47,072 nt of DNA, taken from assembly GCA_002293145.1 (NCBI GenBank), contig DBCO01000039.1:1-47072 (forward strand). The letters run 5' to 3'. Positions 15,493 through 24,040 of the stretch are shown here, piece by piece; within the stretch, counting starts at the first letter, position 1; every line of letters begins with the position of its first letter. The notes under the pieces are model-generated. The model had not been told where the DNA came from. It made no database searches and was given only the letters and a program-made list of their open reading frames with translations. Origin of the DNA: Akkermansiaceae bacterium UBA956. Lineage in GTDB: Bacteria; Verrucomicrobiota; Verrucomicrobiia; Verrucomicrobiales; Akkermansiaceae. Both the position numbers and the translations under genes were made by a program.

Positions 15493-16881
15493 TTACCAGG
15501 AACCGCCAAGTGCCTTGATGAGATTGACGGTGAGGGCGAGGCGCTGGGTGCGCAGGGAGGCGGCTTGACGTTTGGAGGCGAGAAGGGTGCGCTCGGTTTC
15601 GACGACTTCGAGGAAACTTACCAGGCCGGCCGAAAAGCGTTCGCGGGAAATGGTGAGGGTGTTTTCCGCCGCTTGGATAGCTTGGTTTTGTGCGTCTTCT
15701 TGACGGCGCAAAAAATCAAGTCCCGTGAGTGCGTCTTCGGTCTCGCGGAGTGCGACGAGCACAGATTGCTTGTATTCTTGGGCGAGCGCTTGGTGACGAG
15801 CAATTGTGGCATCGCGCTGGGCGCGGATGTTTTTCTGGCCGAGGATGGGGTAGGTGAGGGAACTGCCGAGCGACCATACGATGTTGTCGGTGCTGATCAG
15901 ATTGCTCATCGCGGCTCCGTCAAATCCACCGCCGGCGCGCAGTCGGAAGTTTGGGTAGTAAGCAGCTTCGGCAATGCCGATTTCTGCGTTGGCGGCGGCA
16001 AGGTTTCGTTCGGCAGCGAAAAGATCGGGACGGCGAAGCAAGAGATCAGAAGGAATCCCAGCGGGGATGTTGGGAGCTTTCGGCAGCTTGGCCTGAGCGG
16101 GTATGTTGAGAGATCCAGCGTTGCGACCAGTCAGCACGGCGAGGGCGTTGACGAGCTCGGAGCGCTGGCGATCGACGCCGATGAGTTCGGCTTCTGCCGT
16201 GGCGACTTCGGTTTGGGCGCGGGAGACATCCAAGGCATTCACCGTTCCTGCGCGAAAACGAGCCTCGATGAGTGAAAAAGTTTCTTTGCGCAGCGCGATG
16301 CTCTCTTGGAGGAGGGAACGGTCGGCGTCTAAGCCACGCAGAGCCCAGTAGCTCTGGGCGGTATCGGCGGTGAGGCTGAGCTTCGTGGCTACATAACTCG
16401 CTTGAGCAGATGCCTCGCGGGCATTAGCACCTTCGATCTGGCGGCGAACTTTGCCCCAGAGATCGACCTCATAGGATAACTCTAAGGGTAGTGAAACGGT
16501 ATCGCGGCGAATGGTGGAGCCAGCTCCCGGAATGCGTGACTCCGAGCTGCCGATGTTTGGCGTGAAATCGAGCGAGGGCAGCACAGCGGTGCGGCTAGAG
16601 CGGCTAAGCGCGCGAGCTTCATCCAAGCGGTAGGCAGCCGCTTTGAGACTGAGGTTTTGCGAATCTGCGGCTTGTGCGAGTGATGTCAGCTGCGCATCAC
16701 CAAAGGTTTTCCACCAGCGCGATTGCTCATAGATTTTTGGGGCACTCGTTTGTTTCCAGGTGGTGCCACTCTGCGAAAACGAAGCGGGCATGCTGACCTC
16801 GGGCGCTTGGTGGTCAGGGCCGATCAGTTTGCAAGCGCTGAGTAACAATCCGGACAAGGAAATGGCAATCGAAAATCTCAC
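15493..16881 (-). CDS. Outer-membrane efflux lipoprotein (NodT/TolC family)
   Basis: Outer-membrane channel component of a tripartite efflux pump. No ATG is in range. The GTG at 16881 gives 462 aa starting with an ideal lipoprotein signal (MRFSIAISLSGLLLSAC, lipid cysteine at 17), and a TTG 14 codons earlier is also open. Two outer-membrane efflux repeats follow, with typical coiled-coil-rich blocks (SRAQTEVATAEAELIGVDRQ, LRETEDALTGL). The motif LLRRPDLFAAERNLAAANAEIG is diagnostic for the NodT group. It ends in ALGGSW. No membrane-fusion or RND pump gene is adjacent, so it is an orphan channel here. The neighbouring alpha/beta-hydrolase is downstream in the same direction. Confidence 0.88.
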   Translation of the reverse strand: MRFSIAISLSGLLLSACKLIGPDHQAPEVSMPASFSQSGTTWKQTSAPKIYEQSRWWKTFGDAQLTSLAQAADSQNLSLKAAAYRLDEARALSRSSRTAVLPSLDFTPNIGSSESRIPGAGSTIRRDTVSLPLELSYEVDLWGKVRRQIEGANAREASAQASYVATKLSLTADTAQSYWALRGLDADRSLLQESIALRKETFSLIEARFRAGTVNALDVSRAQTEVATAEAELIGVDRQRSELVNALAVLTGRNAGSLNIPAQAKLPKAPNIPAGIPSDLLLRRPDLFAAERNLAAANAEIGIAEAAYYPNFRLRAGGGFDGAAMSNLISTDNIVWSLGSSLTYPILGQKNIRAQRDATIARHQALAQEYKQSVLVALRETEDALTGLDFLRRQEDAQNQAIQAAENTLTISRERFSAGLVSFLEVVETERTLLASKRQAASLRTQRLALTVNLIKALGGSW

Positions 16882-17019
16882 GGCGGTGACTATGCGTTGA
16901 ATCGTGCGCAGTGCAAGAGCCAAGATGCGAAACGCAGACTTCCCTCAAGAAAAAAATGCCAATTCCTGATTTTCCTATTGCAATTATCTGAGCTTTTGTA
17001 TTTCCTCGCGCACCCGAAC

Positions 17020-17099
17020 GGCGGTTTGGCGGAATTGGTAGACGCGCTCGACTCAAAATCGAGTACTTACGTGTGTGGGTTCGAGTCCCACAGCCGCTA
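17020..17099 (+). tRNA. tRNA-Leu (anticodon CAA)
   Basis: A class II cloverleaf: acceptor GGCGGTT pairs with AGCCGCT, the D-arm is GCGGAATTGGTAGACGC and the anticodon loop CTCAAAA gives CAA. A variable arm follows, then T-arm GTGGG-TTCGAGT-CCCAC and discriminator A. CCA is not encoded (acttttc follows), unlike the three other tRNA genes here. Confidence 0.95.
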
Positions 17100-17115
17100 C
17101 TTTTCGGGAAACATG

Positions 17116-17143
17116 ACCACACTCCATTGAGTGTGGTTTTTTG
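17116..17143 (+). terminator. Intrinsic terminator after tRNA-Leu
   Basis: A perfect 8-bp stem (ACCACACT / AGTGTGGT) with a 6-base loop is followed by six T residues. It lies 17 bases after the tRNA. Confidence 0.85.
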
Positions 17144-17259
17144 TTGGTGTTGCGGTGGTGTCGCAGTTTTGGATTCCTTGCTTGACCATCCCTCAAATTT
17201 GGAGCAACTTCCCCGAGCACAAGTCCTCCCTCAAATCATCACACCAACTACTTACTATC

Positions 17260-17718
17260 GTGGAACTCGATCAAATCCGCAAAATCGTCGAACTCATGAA
17301 TGAACATGAGCTGTCTTACTTTGATATGACCACCGCTGACGGTGTGCATCTGCGTCTGAAAAAAGGTGCTGACATCGATGCCATCCGTGGCGCTCTCTCT
17401 GCTGCTTCCTTCCAGTCTGCACCAGTTGCCGCTCCTAGCGCCGCTGCTGCTCCGGTCGCCGCTGCTGCTCCTGCAGTCGCCGCTGGCTCGGAAATCACCT
17501 CTCCGATGGTGGGCACATTTTACCGCAAGGCTTCTCCGGATGCCCCTGATTTCGTTAAAGTCGGCGATACCGTCAGCGTCGGTCAAACACTTTGCATTAT
17601 CGAGGCGATGAAAGTCATGAATGAGATCAAAGCGGATAAATCCGGCACGATCACTGCCGCTGTGGCCGAAGATGCTACCCCAGTGCAGTATGGCGACGTG
17701 CTTTACCGCCTTGCGTAA
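17260..17718 (+). CDS. accB: Biotin carboxyl carrier protein of acetyl-CoA carboxylase
   Basis: Carries the carboxybiotin for malonyl-CoA synthesis in the first step of fatty acid synthesis. The GTG at 17260 gives a 152-aa protein beginning VELDQIRKIVELMNEHEL, which matches the standard N terminus of the family. An ATG at 17296 would cut that conserved helix. An Ala/Pro-rich flexible linker (about 55-83) precedes the biotinyl domain with the EAMKVMNEI motif (biotinylated K118). The accC gene follows after 61 bases. The longer open frame upstream runs into the tRNA terminator and is not used. Confidence 0.93.
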   Translation: MELDQIRKIVELMNEHELSYFDMTTADGVHLRLKKGADIDAIRGALSAASFQSAPVAAPSAAAAPVAAAAPAVAAGSEITSPMVGTFYRKASPDAPDFVKVGDTVSVGQTLCIIEAMKVMNEIKADKSGTITAAVAEDATPVQYGDVLYRLA

Positions 17719-17779
17719 TTGTCAAATTGTCATTCACCGCTCCTATTCTCCGACGAAACCTTTTTTCTGTTAGCCTATC

Positions 17780-19135
17780 ATGTTCAAACGTGTTCTTGTC
17801 GCCAATCGTGGCGAAATCGCCCTGCGGATCATTCGTGCCTGCCGTGAACTCGATGTGGAATCTGTCGCCGTCTATTCCGAGGCAGATGTTGATTCCATGC
17901 ACGTTCAGCTTGCCGATCACGCCGTTTGCATCGGCAAGGGGCCCTCGAAAGATAGCTACCTGAAGCCTGATCGCATCATTGCCGCCTGCGAGATCACCGG
18001 AGCCGAGGCGATTCACCCAGGCTATGGATTCCTCTCTGAAAATGCTCGGTTTGCTGAAATTTGCACATCATCTGGCATCAAGTTCATCGGACCCTCCGCT
18101 AAAGTGATTTCGATGATGGGCGACAAAGCCACGGCCCGTGCCAATGCGATTGCCAATGGCGTGCCGATCACTCCTGGCTCTGAAATCATCATCGATGCCG
18201 ACGAAGCGTTTGCGAAGGCCAAAGAAATCGGCTTCCCTGTGATGATCAAGGCCACAGCTGGTGGTGGTGGCCGTGGCATGCGTCCCTGCTTCAAGCCCGA
18301 AGAATTCCATTCACTCTTCGCTGCTGCCTCGAACGAAGCGATTGCCTGCTTCGGTAATGGCGAGTGTTATTTGGAAAAACTGGTGCTGAATCCTCACCAC
18401 ATCGAGTTCCAAATCATCGCCGATACCCATGGTAATTTCATGCATCTGGGTGAGCGCGATTGCTCGATGCAGCGCCGCAACCAAAAGATCATCGAAGAGT
18501 GTCCCTCGCCCTTGATATCTCCCGCAATGCGCGAGCGCATGGGCAATGCTTCGGTCAGTTTGATCAAAGCCATCGGCTATGAAAATGCCGGAACCATCGA
18601 ATACCTCGTCGACGAGTCTGGTGAAAATTTCTACTTCATGGAAATGAACACGCGGATTCAGGTCGAGCATCCCGTGACCGAAGAAGTGATGGGCTGCGAG
18701 CTGATCAAAGAGCAAATCCGCATCGCTGCCGGTATGCCGCTCTCCGAGCACGTGCTCAATGCCACGCCGCGCGGCCACTCCATCGAGTGCCGAATCAATG
18801 CCGAGGACCCCTACAACAACTTCACCCCAAGCCCCGGCAAGATCGATCTCTGGTATGCGCCTGGCGGCAAAGGCGTGCGCGTCGATACCCATGTGTATTC
18901 TGGTTACACCGTGCCTCCTTATTACGACTCGATGATCGCCAAGCTGATCGTCACGGCTGCAACCCGTGAAATCGCGATTGCTCGCATGAAACGCGCGCTT
19001 TCCGAGTTCATGATCCGCGGCATCAAAACCACGATTCCTTTCCAACAGGAAATTCTCAATCATCCCGACTTTGTCAATGGCACCTACGACATCGGCTGGG
19101 TTGGGCGTTATCTCGAAGAGAAAAATCTTGGTTGA
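17780..19135 (+). CDS. accC: Biotin carboxylase subunit of acetyl-CoA carboxylase
   Basis: ATP-dependent carboxylation of the biotin on AccB. 451 aa, the usual length. The N-terminal domain begins FKRVLVANRGEIALRIIRAC. The ATP-grasp lid is KATAGGGGRGMR. The catalytic/metal region reads EYLVDESGENFYFMEMNTRIQ-EHPVTE (split here for length), and the C-terminal biotin-carboxylase domain contains HSIECRINAEDP. It forms an operon with accB. The subunits AccA/AccD are not in the window. Confidence 0.96.
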   Translation: MFKRVLVANRGEIALRIIRACRELDVESVAVYSEADVDSMHVQLADHAVCIGKGPSKDSYLKPDRIIAACEITGAEAIHPGYGFLSENARFAEICTSSGIKFIGPSAKVISMMGDKATARANAIANGVPITPGSEIIIDADEAFAKAKEIGFPVMIKATAGGGGRGMRPCFKPEEFHSLFAAASNEAIACFGNGECYLEKLVLNPHHIEFQIIADTHGNFMHLGERDCSMQRRNQKIIEECPSPLISPAMRERMGNASVSLIKAIGYENAGTIEYLVDESGENFYFMEMNTRIQVEHPVTEEVMGCELIKEQIRIAAGMPLSEHVLNATPRGHSIECRINAEDPYNNFTPSPGKIDLWYAPGGKGVRVDTHVYSGYTVPPYYDSMIAKLIVTAATREIAIARMKRALSEFMIRGIKTTIPFQQEILNHPDFVNGTYDIGWVGRYLEEKNLG

Positions 19136-19187
19136 TCCTTGGACTGCGGCAGCCCTGCTGCCGCTTTCCTGCAGGCAGCCTGCTGCC
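19136..19187 (+). repeat. Interspersed repeat, copy 1 (forward)
   Basis: About 50 bases starting TCCTTGGACTGCGGCAGCCC, with internal GC-rich hairpin potential (GCGGCAG...CTGCCGC). A second, inverted copy lies at 19493-19542. The two copies agree over nearly their full length except a few bases in the middle. The arrangement is like REP/BIME elements or the ends of a small non-autonomous element. Confidence 0.8.
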
Positions 19188-19492
19188 ATCGGCCCGAATG
19201 AACAAAACACGCCCCCAAAAATCCAGTTAGATCAAACGCAAAGATTACAAAGACGCAAAGGCAAAAACTATCGTCATGCGTTTGCTATGCTACCGCCTAT
19301 GAAAACGCACCGGCAGTGATACATCTTTTACTGCAATCTTGGTCTTCGGAATTTTTTGGTAAGCGATAAGATTATTATTTAAATGGTATTATTGGTTAAT
19401 AGTCGGGCGAAAAACGGGTAACAGTGAACTCCCTAGTGATCAGTGGCTTCAGTTGTTGAAAAAGTCCGATGAAACCGTTGGCTGCGCCGCTC
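19188..19492. other. Spacer between the two inverted repeat copies
   Basis: About 305 bases, AT-rich in the middle, between the convergent ends of accC and plsX. No open frame here has coding character. A short inverted repeat (TGCGTTT near 19277 and AAACGCA near 19303) is present. No transposase or RNA gene is recognised. Confidence 0.4.
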
Positions 19493-19542
19493 GCAGCAGG
19501 CTGCATGGCGGAAAGCGGCAGCGGGCTGCCGCAGTCCAAGGA
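19493..19542 (-). repeat. Interspersed repeat, copy 2 (inverted)
   Basis: Reverse complement reads TCCTTGGACTGCGGCAGCCC then GCTGCCGCTTTCC and GCAGCCTGCTGC, the same blocks as copy 1. Together the two copies bound a 407-bp unit. No target duplication was seen at its outer edges. Confidence 0.8.
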
Positions 19543-19601
19543 CTTCGTCGGATCTCGTCCAATTGCGCGTTTGCTTTTGGCCGAGCCTCTTATGTCTGAG
19601 G

Positions 19602-20603
19602 CTATTGTGTCTTTTCCAAGGCCTGACGAATGGCATCGTTGACTTTGTTTTGCACGGTTTCCATGCCGACGCGCAAGGCGTTTTGGATGGCGAGGGCGCT
19701 GGAGCCGCCGTGAGCGATGATGACAACGCCATTGACGCCGAGCAGAGGGCAGCCGCCGTAGCTCTCGTAGGATGATTTTTCTTTCAATGCCTTGAAGGCA
19801 CCTTTGGCCATGGCGGCACCGAGGGTGCGCAGGGGGGTGGCGGTGAGCTCGGCTTTGAGCCATTTGCCCATGGCCTTGGCGGTGGCTTCGCAGGATTTGA
19901 GGACGATGTTGCCAGTGAATCCATCACAGAGGACAACGTGGAGAGGGGTCTCGAAGAGGTCATGGCCCTCGACGTTGCCTCGGAAGTGGATGCCGGGCGT
20001 TTCCTTGAGGAGAGCAAAGGTTTCCTTGGTGAAGGTGGTGCCTTTTTCGTCTTCTTCGCCATTCGACATCAAGCCGACGATGGGGTCGGTAATGCCTAAC
20101 ACATGCTTGGCAAATGCGGTGCCCATGATGGCGTAGGTGACGAGATGTTGCGGCTTGGCCTCGGGATTGGCTCCAGCATCGAGGATGTTGCAGACGCCGT
20201 GTTCATTGGGCAGGGGAGAGGCAATGCCGGCGCGCTCGACGCCATCGATGAGGCGGAGCTTGATCGTAGCGGAGGCGACGCAGGCACCAGTATTTCCCGC
20301 GGAGACAAAGGCATCGGCCTCGCCAGCTTTGACGAGATCCATGGCGACATTGATCGACGATTGCTTTTTGCGGCGCACGGTTTTTGCTCCGGGCTCAGCC
20401 ATGCCGATGACTTCCGCGGCATGAACGATGCGGATTTTTTTGCTGGTTAATTGGTGGGTGGCGCACTCAGCGGCGATGGTTTTTTCATCACCGACGAGGT
20501 AGATCATATCGATTTGCGGATAGAGTTCGAGGGCGGCCTTGGCGCCGAGAATATTGACGGTGGGGGCGCGGTCGCCGCCCATGACATCGAGTGCTAGTTT
20601 CAT
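19602..20603 (-). CDS. plsX: Phosphate acyltransferase
   Basis: Makes acyl-phosphate from acyl-ACP for phospholipid synthesis (PlsX/PlsY route). The 333-aa protein starts KLALDVMGGDRAP, and the GADAFVSAGNTGA-type motif appears as EADAFVSAGNTGA. VVLCDGFTGNIVLKS and GGCPLLGVNGVVIIAHG are also diagnostic. It is the last gene of the argC-argJ-plsX cluster (27 bases after argJ), an unusual partner set, since plsX more often follows rpmF. The extra C-terminal tail is short. Confidence 0.95.
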   Translation of the reverse strand: MKLALDVMGGDRAPTVNILGAKAALELYPQIDMIYLVGDEKTIAAECATHQLTSKKIRIVHAAEVIGMAEPGAKTVRRKKQSSINVAMDLVKAGEADAFVSAGNTGACVASATIKLRLIDGVERAGIASPLPNEHGVCNILDAGANPEAKPQHLVTYAIMGTAFAKHVLGITDPIVGLMSNGEEDEKGTTFTKETFALLKETPGIHFRGNVEGHDLFETPLHVVLCDGFTGNIVLKSCEATAKAMGKWLKAELTATPLRTLGAAMAKGAFKALKEKSSYESYGGCPLLGVNGVVIIAHGGSSALAIQNALRVGMETVQNKVNDAIRQALEKTQ

Positions 20604-20630
20604 GTGTGAGTGAAAATTTTCTGATAGAGG

Positions 20631-21884
20631 TCAAACGAGGCCGTCTTTGCGAGCTTGCTTCCAGTAGGCGTATTCGCTGCGATTGAAATCGACGTATTCG
20701 GGCGAGAGATCGCTGGTATACATGGTGTAGGAGGCCTCACCTTGATTGAGGTGGATGTTGATGGTGAAGTCAGGCTGGGCGACGATGGCGCGCAGCTCAT
20801 CCATTGGCGTGGGGGCCTGCAATCCACCGAGGCAGGCGGCTTTTTCGTTGATGAAAATGTCCACCAACTCTTCGCGAATGCGAGCACGAGAGTAGCCGAC
20901 GGCGTGAATAATTCGGCCCCAGTTTGGGTCGCCGCCATTCCACGAGGACTTGACGAGGGCGGACTTGCTGACGGCCTCAGCGACTTTTTTTGCATCGAGA
21001 TAAGTGCGCGCACCCTTGACCTCGACGGTGACAAATTTCGTGACGCGTTCGCCATCGCGGACAACGGCTTTGGCGAGCGCGAGCATGACGTATTGCAAGG
21101 CAGCGCGGAAAATTTTGCAGGCGGAAGAATTGCGGCGGATGCTGGTCATGCCGGATTTTCCGTTAGCCAAGATGAGCACGGTGTCGTTGGTGCTCATGTC
21201 GCCATCGATGGTGATGCGATTGAAGGATTCCTCTACGCATTCGAGGGTGCATTTGCGCAGGCAATCTGAGGAGAGATTGGCATCGGTGGTGATGAAGCAG
21301 AGCATGGTCGCCATGCTGGGACTGATCATACCAGCGCCTTTGACGCAGCCACCCATTTTCACGGTGTGGCCGTCGATTTCGAAGGAAATGGCGACTTCTT
21401 TTGCATGAGTATCAGAGGTGATGATCGCGGCGGCAACATCGGCACCGCTGCGTGGCGAGAGTTTTTCGACAAGCTCAGGGATGCGATTTTCAATGCGAAC
21501 CATCGGCATCGGCAATCCGATCACGCCTGTGGAGCAAACGCCGACCTCCGAGGTTCTGAGAGAAAGCGCTTTGGCAACACCCGAGCACATGGCTTTGGCA
21601 TCGCGAATGCCGACGACGCCGGTGCAAGCGTTGGCATTGCCGGAGTTGGCAATAATGCAGCGCAGATTGCCTTTGCGGAGATGTGCTTGCGAGAGCTTGA
21701 CGGGTGCGGCTTTGACACGATTGGTGGTAAATGTGCCAGCGGATGCGCAGGGGACATCGGAGTGGATCAGGGCGAGATCGAGACGAGTGGCATCGGGGTT
21801 CTTGATGCCGCAGGAGATCGCGGCGGTGAGGAAGCCTTGCGGTGCGCCAACGCCGCCTTTGATTTTGGTAAAATGAGATTCCAT
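20631..21884 (-). CDS. argJ: Bifunctional ornithine acetyltransferase / N-acetylglutamate synthase
   Basis: Recycles the acetyl group in arginine synthesis. 417 aa. The oxyanion motif CSTGVIG is at about 117-123. The autocleavage site is KGAGMISPSMATMLCF, with T193 as the nucleophile at the start of the beta chain. The C terminus shows NRSEYAYWKQ. Whether it is bifunctional (using acetyl-CoA as well) cannot be read from sequence. It lies 29 bases after argC. Confidence 0.94.
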   Translation of the reverse strand: MESHFTKIKGGVGAPQGFLTAAISCGIKNPDATRLDLALIHSDVPCASAGTFTTNRVKAAPVKLSQAHLRKGNLRCIIANSGNANACTGVVGIRDAKAMCSGVAKALSLRTSEVGVCSTGVIGLPMPMVRIENRIPELVEKLSPRSGADVAAAIITSDTHAKEVAISFEIDGHTVKMGGCVKGAGMISPSMATMLCFITTDANLSSDCLRKCTLECVEESFNRITIDGDMSTNDTVLILANGKSGMTSIRRNSSACKIFRAALQYVMLALAKAVVRDGERVTKFVTVEVKGARTYLDAKKVAEAVSKSALVKSSWNGGDPNWGRIIHAVGYSRARIREELVDIFINEKAACLGGLQAPTPMDELRAIVAQPDFTINIHLNQGEASYTMYTSDLSPEYVDFNRSEYAYWKQARKDGLV

Positions 21885-21913
21885 GTCAGCGAGGAAAATG
21901 ATGTAGCGATTCC

Positions 21914-22957
21914 TTAGACGGTTTGCAATCCTGCATTTTCGGGAAGTCCGAAAATCAGGTTGAATGACTGCACAGCTTGTCCGCCAGCGCCTTTGACGAC
22001 GTTGTCCTCGGCGCTGGTGATGATCAGTCGATTGGTGCGACTGTCAATGTGCCAGCCGATGTCGATGAAGTTGGTGCGGGTCACGTTTTTGGTATCGGCG
22101 CAAACACCGGGACCAAGCAAGCGTACGAAGGCAGAATCGGCATAGGCATTTTCGAGGGCGTTGGTGATTTCTGTCATCGTCGTGCCTAGGCGCAAAGTCG
22201 CGGTGATGGCGCTGTGGATGCCTGTGTTAACGGGAACGAGGTGGGGGATGAAGGTGATGCAAAGGGGCTCACCTGCCGCGAGAGAGAGCTCTTGCTCGAT
22301 CTCGGCGAGGTGGCGGTGTTTGGGAATGCCGTAGGCGCGCAGGCTCTCATTGCACTCGCAGAAAAGAAAGGCGGCATCGGGTTTTTTTCCCGCACCGCTG
22401 ACGCCGCTCATGGAGTTGGCGATGATGCTGTGTGGATCTAATAAATTTTTGCGAAGTAGGGGAATGAGTGGCAGCAAAATGCTGGTTGGGTAGCAACCTG
22501 GCGAGGCGATGAGTGAGGCGGCGCGGATGGCATCGGTGTGGACCTCGGGCAAGCCATACACTGCAGATGCTAACAGCTCGGGTGCGGGATGCGGATGGGC
22601 GTAGAACTCTTGATAGACGGCAGGGTCGTGAATGCGAAAATCGGCACTGAGATCGATGACCTTGATGCCACGGGCGATAAGAGCTGTGGCGATTTCTGCG
22701 GCGACACCGTGTGGCAGGGCAAGAAAGGCCGCTTGCGCACCGGTGGCAGCAATTTGATTGGGATCTGGCTCCATGAACGCGAGTGTGGCTCCTGAGAGCT
22801 TGCGGAAGCGTGGGAAAACGGACTCGATGCTCTTGCCGGCCTCTGCGCGTGAGGTCACGGCGGTGAGTTCGACATGGGGATGTTGGAGAAGAAGACGGAG
22901 GAGTTCGCTACCGGTGTATCCGCTGGCTCCGACGATGGCTGTTTTGACGCGCTGCAT
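21914..22957 (-). CDS. argC: N-acetyl-gamma-glutamyl-phosphate reductase
   Basis: NADPH-dependent third step of arginine synthesis. The start MQRVKTAIVGASGYTG at 22957 gives 347 aa, the standard length; an ATG four codons earlier (22969) is equally possible. The Rossmann motif GASGYTGSE and the catalytic cysteine in SPGCYPTS are present, with the SGVSGAGKKP segment after it. The frame remains open upstream into the opposite-strand tRNA-Pro gene, which rules out longer starts. First gene of the argC-argJ-plsX operon. Confidence 0.94.
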   Translation of the reverse strand: MQRVKTAIVGASGYTGSELLRLLLQHPHVELTAVTSRAEAGKSIESVFPRFRKLSGATLAFMEPDPNQIAATGAQAAFLALPHGVAAEIATALIARGIKVIDLSADFRIHDPAVYQEFYAHPHPAPELLASAVYGLPEVHTDAIRAASLIASPGCYPTSILLPLIPLLRKNLLDPHSIIANSMSGVSGAGKKPDAAFLFCECNESLRAYGIPKHRHLAEIEQELSLAAGEPLCITFIPHLVPVNTGIHSAITATLRLGTTMTEITNALENAYADSAFVRLLGPGVCADTKNVTRTNFIDIGWHIDSRTNRLIITSAEDNVVKGAGGQAVQSFNLIFGLPENAGLQTV

Positions 22958-23037
22958 GAAAAATGTCATGACATGAAATTCTTTGCTTGCCAATTCCCAA
23001 ATCTTCTGTTTTTCTTCTCCCCCCGTCGTGGAAACAA

Positions 23038-23114
23038 CGGGCTGTAGCGCAGCCTGGTAGCGCACTTGCCTGGGGGGCAAGGGGTCGTGGGTTCGAATCC
23101 CGCCAGCCCGACCA
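23038..23114 (+). tRNA. tRNA-Pro (anticodon GGG)
   Basis: A class I cloverleaf with acceptor CGGGCTG / CAGCCCG, D-arm GCGCAGCCTGGTAGCGC and anticodon stem CTTGC/GCAAG. The loop CTGGGGG gives GGG. T-arm and discriminator A are followed by an encoded CCA (23112-23114). Confidence 0.95.
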
Positions 23115-23129
23115 TCTCTATAACGTTAA

Positions 23130-23156
23130 AAGTCCTAGTTTTTAGGGCTTTTTTCG
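23130..23156 (+). terminator. Intrinsic terminator after tRNA-Pro
   Basis: The stem AGTCCTA / TAGGGCT (one G-T pair) with a short T-rich loop is followed by six T residues, 16 bases after the tRNA. Confidence 0.75.
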
Positions 23157-23332
23157 TGTTCGGGTCTGATGACGCTTTTCCGCTGGATTCCGTCAAAATC
23201 TGCCGAATTCCGAAAAATGGTGCATTTTTGGCAACTGTGTTTCTCTGCGATGTGCACGGATGGTTTGTAGGATTACACGTCAGGGAGCATCAATGGATGC
23301 CCGATTAGGAGTCGAGCGGATTTGAGTTGAAA

Positions 23333-23680
23333 TTAGCGGCGACTCTGGGTCATCATAAACTCATTGCCTTCGGGATCGATGCACATCGCCAAATGTAGCG
23401 GATCTTCTGGTGTGTCGTTCGGCTCAGATGCGAGACTGCCGCCACATTCGATTAAGCGGGTGATGCCCTCGCGCAGATCATTGAGCTGAAATGATAATCC
23501 AGTCCATGTCCTCTTGCCCTCGCCGCCGCCATGAATTCCGAGTGTCGCTCCAGCTAAGACAATTTCGCTCCAGACCTCACTTTCGAAAGACACAACACCT
23601 CCAAACAATTCGCCGTAAAATTTCAGACACCGCCGCCAATCAGCGGCCCACAGCACATACTTTACTTTGATAACCTGCAT
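23333..23680 (-). CDS. VOC (glyoxalase/bleomycin-resistance fold) family protein
   Basis: 115 aa from the ATG at 23680. The frame is open further upstream but without family character. A single vicinal-oxygen-chelate domain is readable: the first strand VKYVLWAADWRRCLKFYGELFGG, then the GATLGIHGG strand, and the final LAMCIDPEGNEFMMTQ strand typical of glyoxalase-like proteins. The function may be metal-dependent modification of a small molecule or simple binding, and the substrate is unknown. It stands alone on the minus strand. Confidence 0.8.
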   Translation of the reverse strand: MQVIKVKYVLWAADWRRCLKFYGELFGGVVSFESEVWSEIVLAGATLGIHGGGEGKRTWTGLSFQLNDLREGITRLIECGGSLASEPNDTPEDPLHLAMCIDPEGNEFMMTQSRR

Positions 23681-23820
23681 GGCTGGATGATTCAGCAGAT
23701 TGGGAGAGTTTGCAATCTTTGTGGGATAAAAAAGTGCGATTTTCTTACAGGTAATGCCTAGCTTCGAATTCTGCAGCTCCAACCATCATGCAAAAGTGAC
23801 CAAAGGTGACCTTTTCATAG

Positions 23821-23842
23821 GGAGAATGATTGATCATTCTCC
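23821..23842. promoter_or_regulatory. Perfect 22-bp palindrome upstream of the LysR-type HTH gene
   Basis: GGAGAATGAT and ATCATTCTCC are exact inverted copies with TG in the centre. Just before it lie a direct repeat (AAGTGACC, AAGGTGACC) and the odd palindrome AAAGGT-G-ACCTTT (about 23803-23815). No T-run follows, so it is more likely an operator than a terminator. Confidence 0.5.
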
Positions 23843-24040
23843 GTCGATACTCTGTCATTTGAGCGGAGCTAATACTGATCACTCGGCGCTGTTATGCCCT
23901 TTGCCGAGATTAGTCTGGTATCCTCAGGTAATGCATTCAATTCAAGGCGTGAAGATTTTTTTTCTTGGAATTTCTAATGATTTAATTGTGGCACGCTAAG
24001 TGCTAGATTTACGTGAGCTGCTGTGGTGGCTCACACATCC
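23843..24040. other. Upstream region of the HTH gene
   Basis: About 200 bases of non-coding sequence with an eight-T run near 23950. No coding frame is convincing on either strand. It probably contains the promoter for the small regulator that starts at 24041. Confidence 0.3.

Noticed and set aside
18311..19210. 299-codon frame antisense to accC
   Set aside because: It mirrors a certain housekeeping gene, shows no family motif and has the composition expected of an opposite-strand shadow.
19396..19863. 155-codon frame covering the repeat spacer and the end of plsX
   Set aside because: Arginine/histidine/proline-rich translation without motifs, half of it overlapping plsX in another frame.
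20655..21269. 204-codon frame antisense to argJ
   Set aside because: Shadow of argJ; the glycine/aspartate-rich translation is a typical reverse-strand artefact.
23754..23999. 81-codon frame upstream of the HTH gene
   Set aside because: Spans the 22-bp palindrome, has no ribosome-binding site and no hydrophobic or domain pattern.
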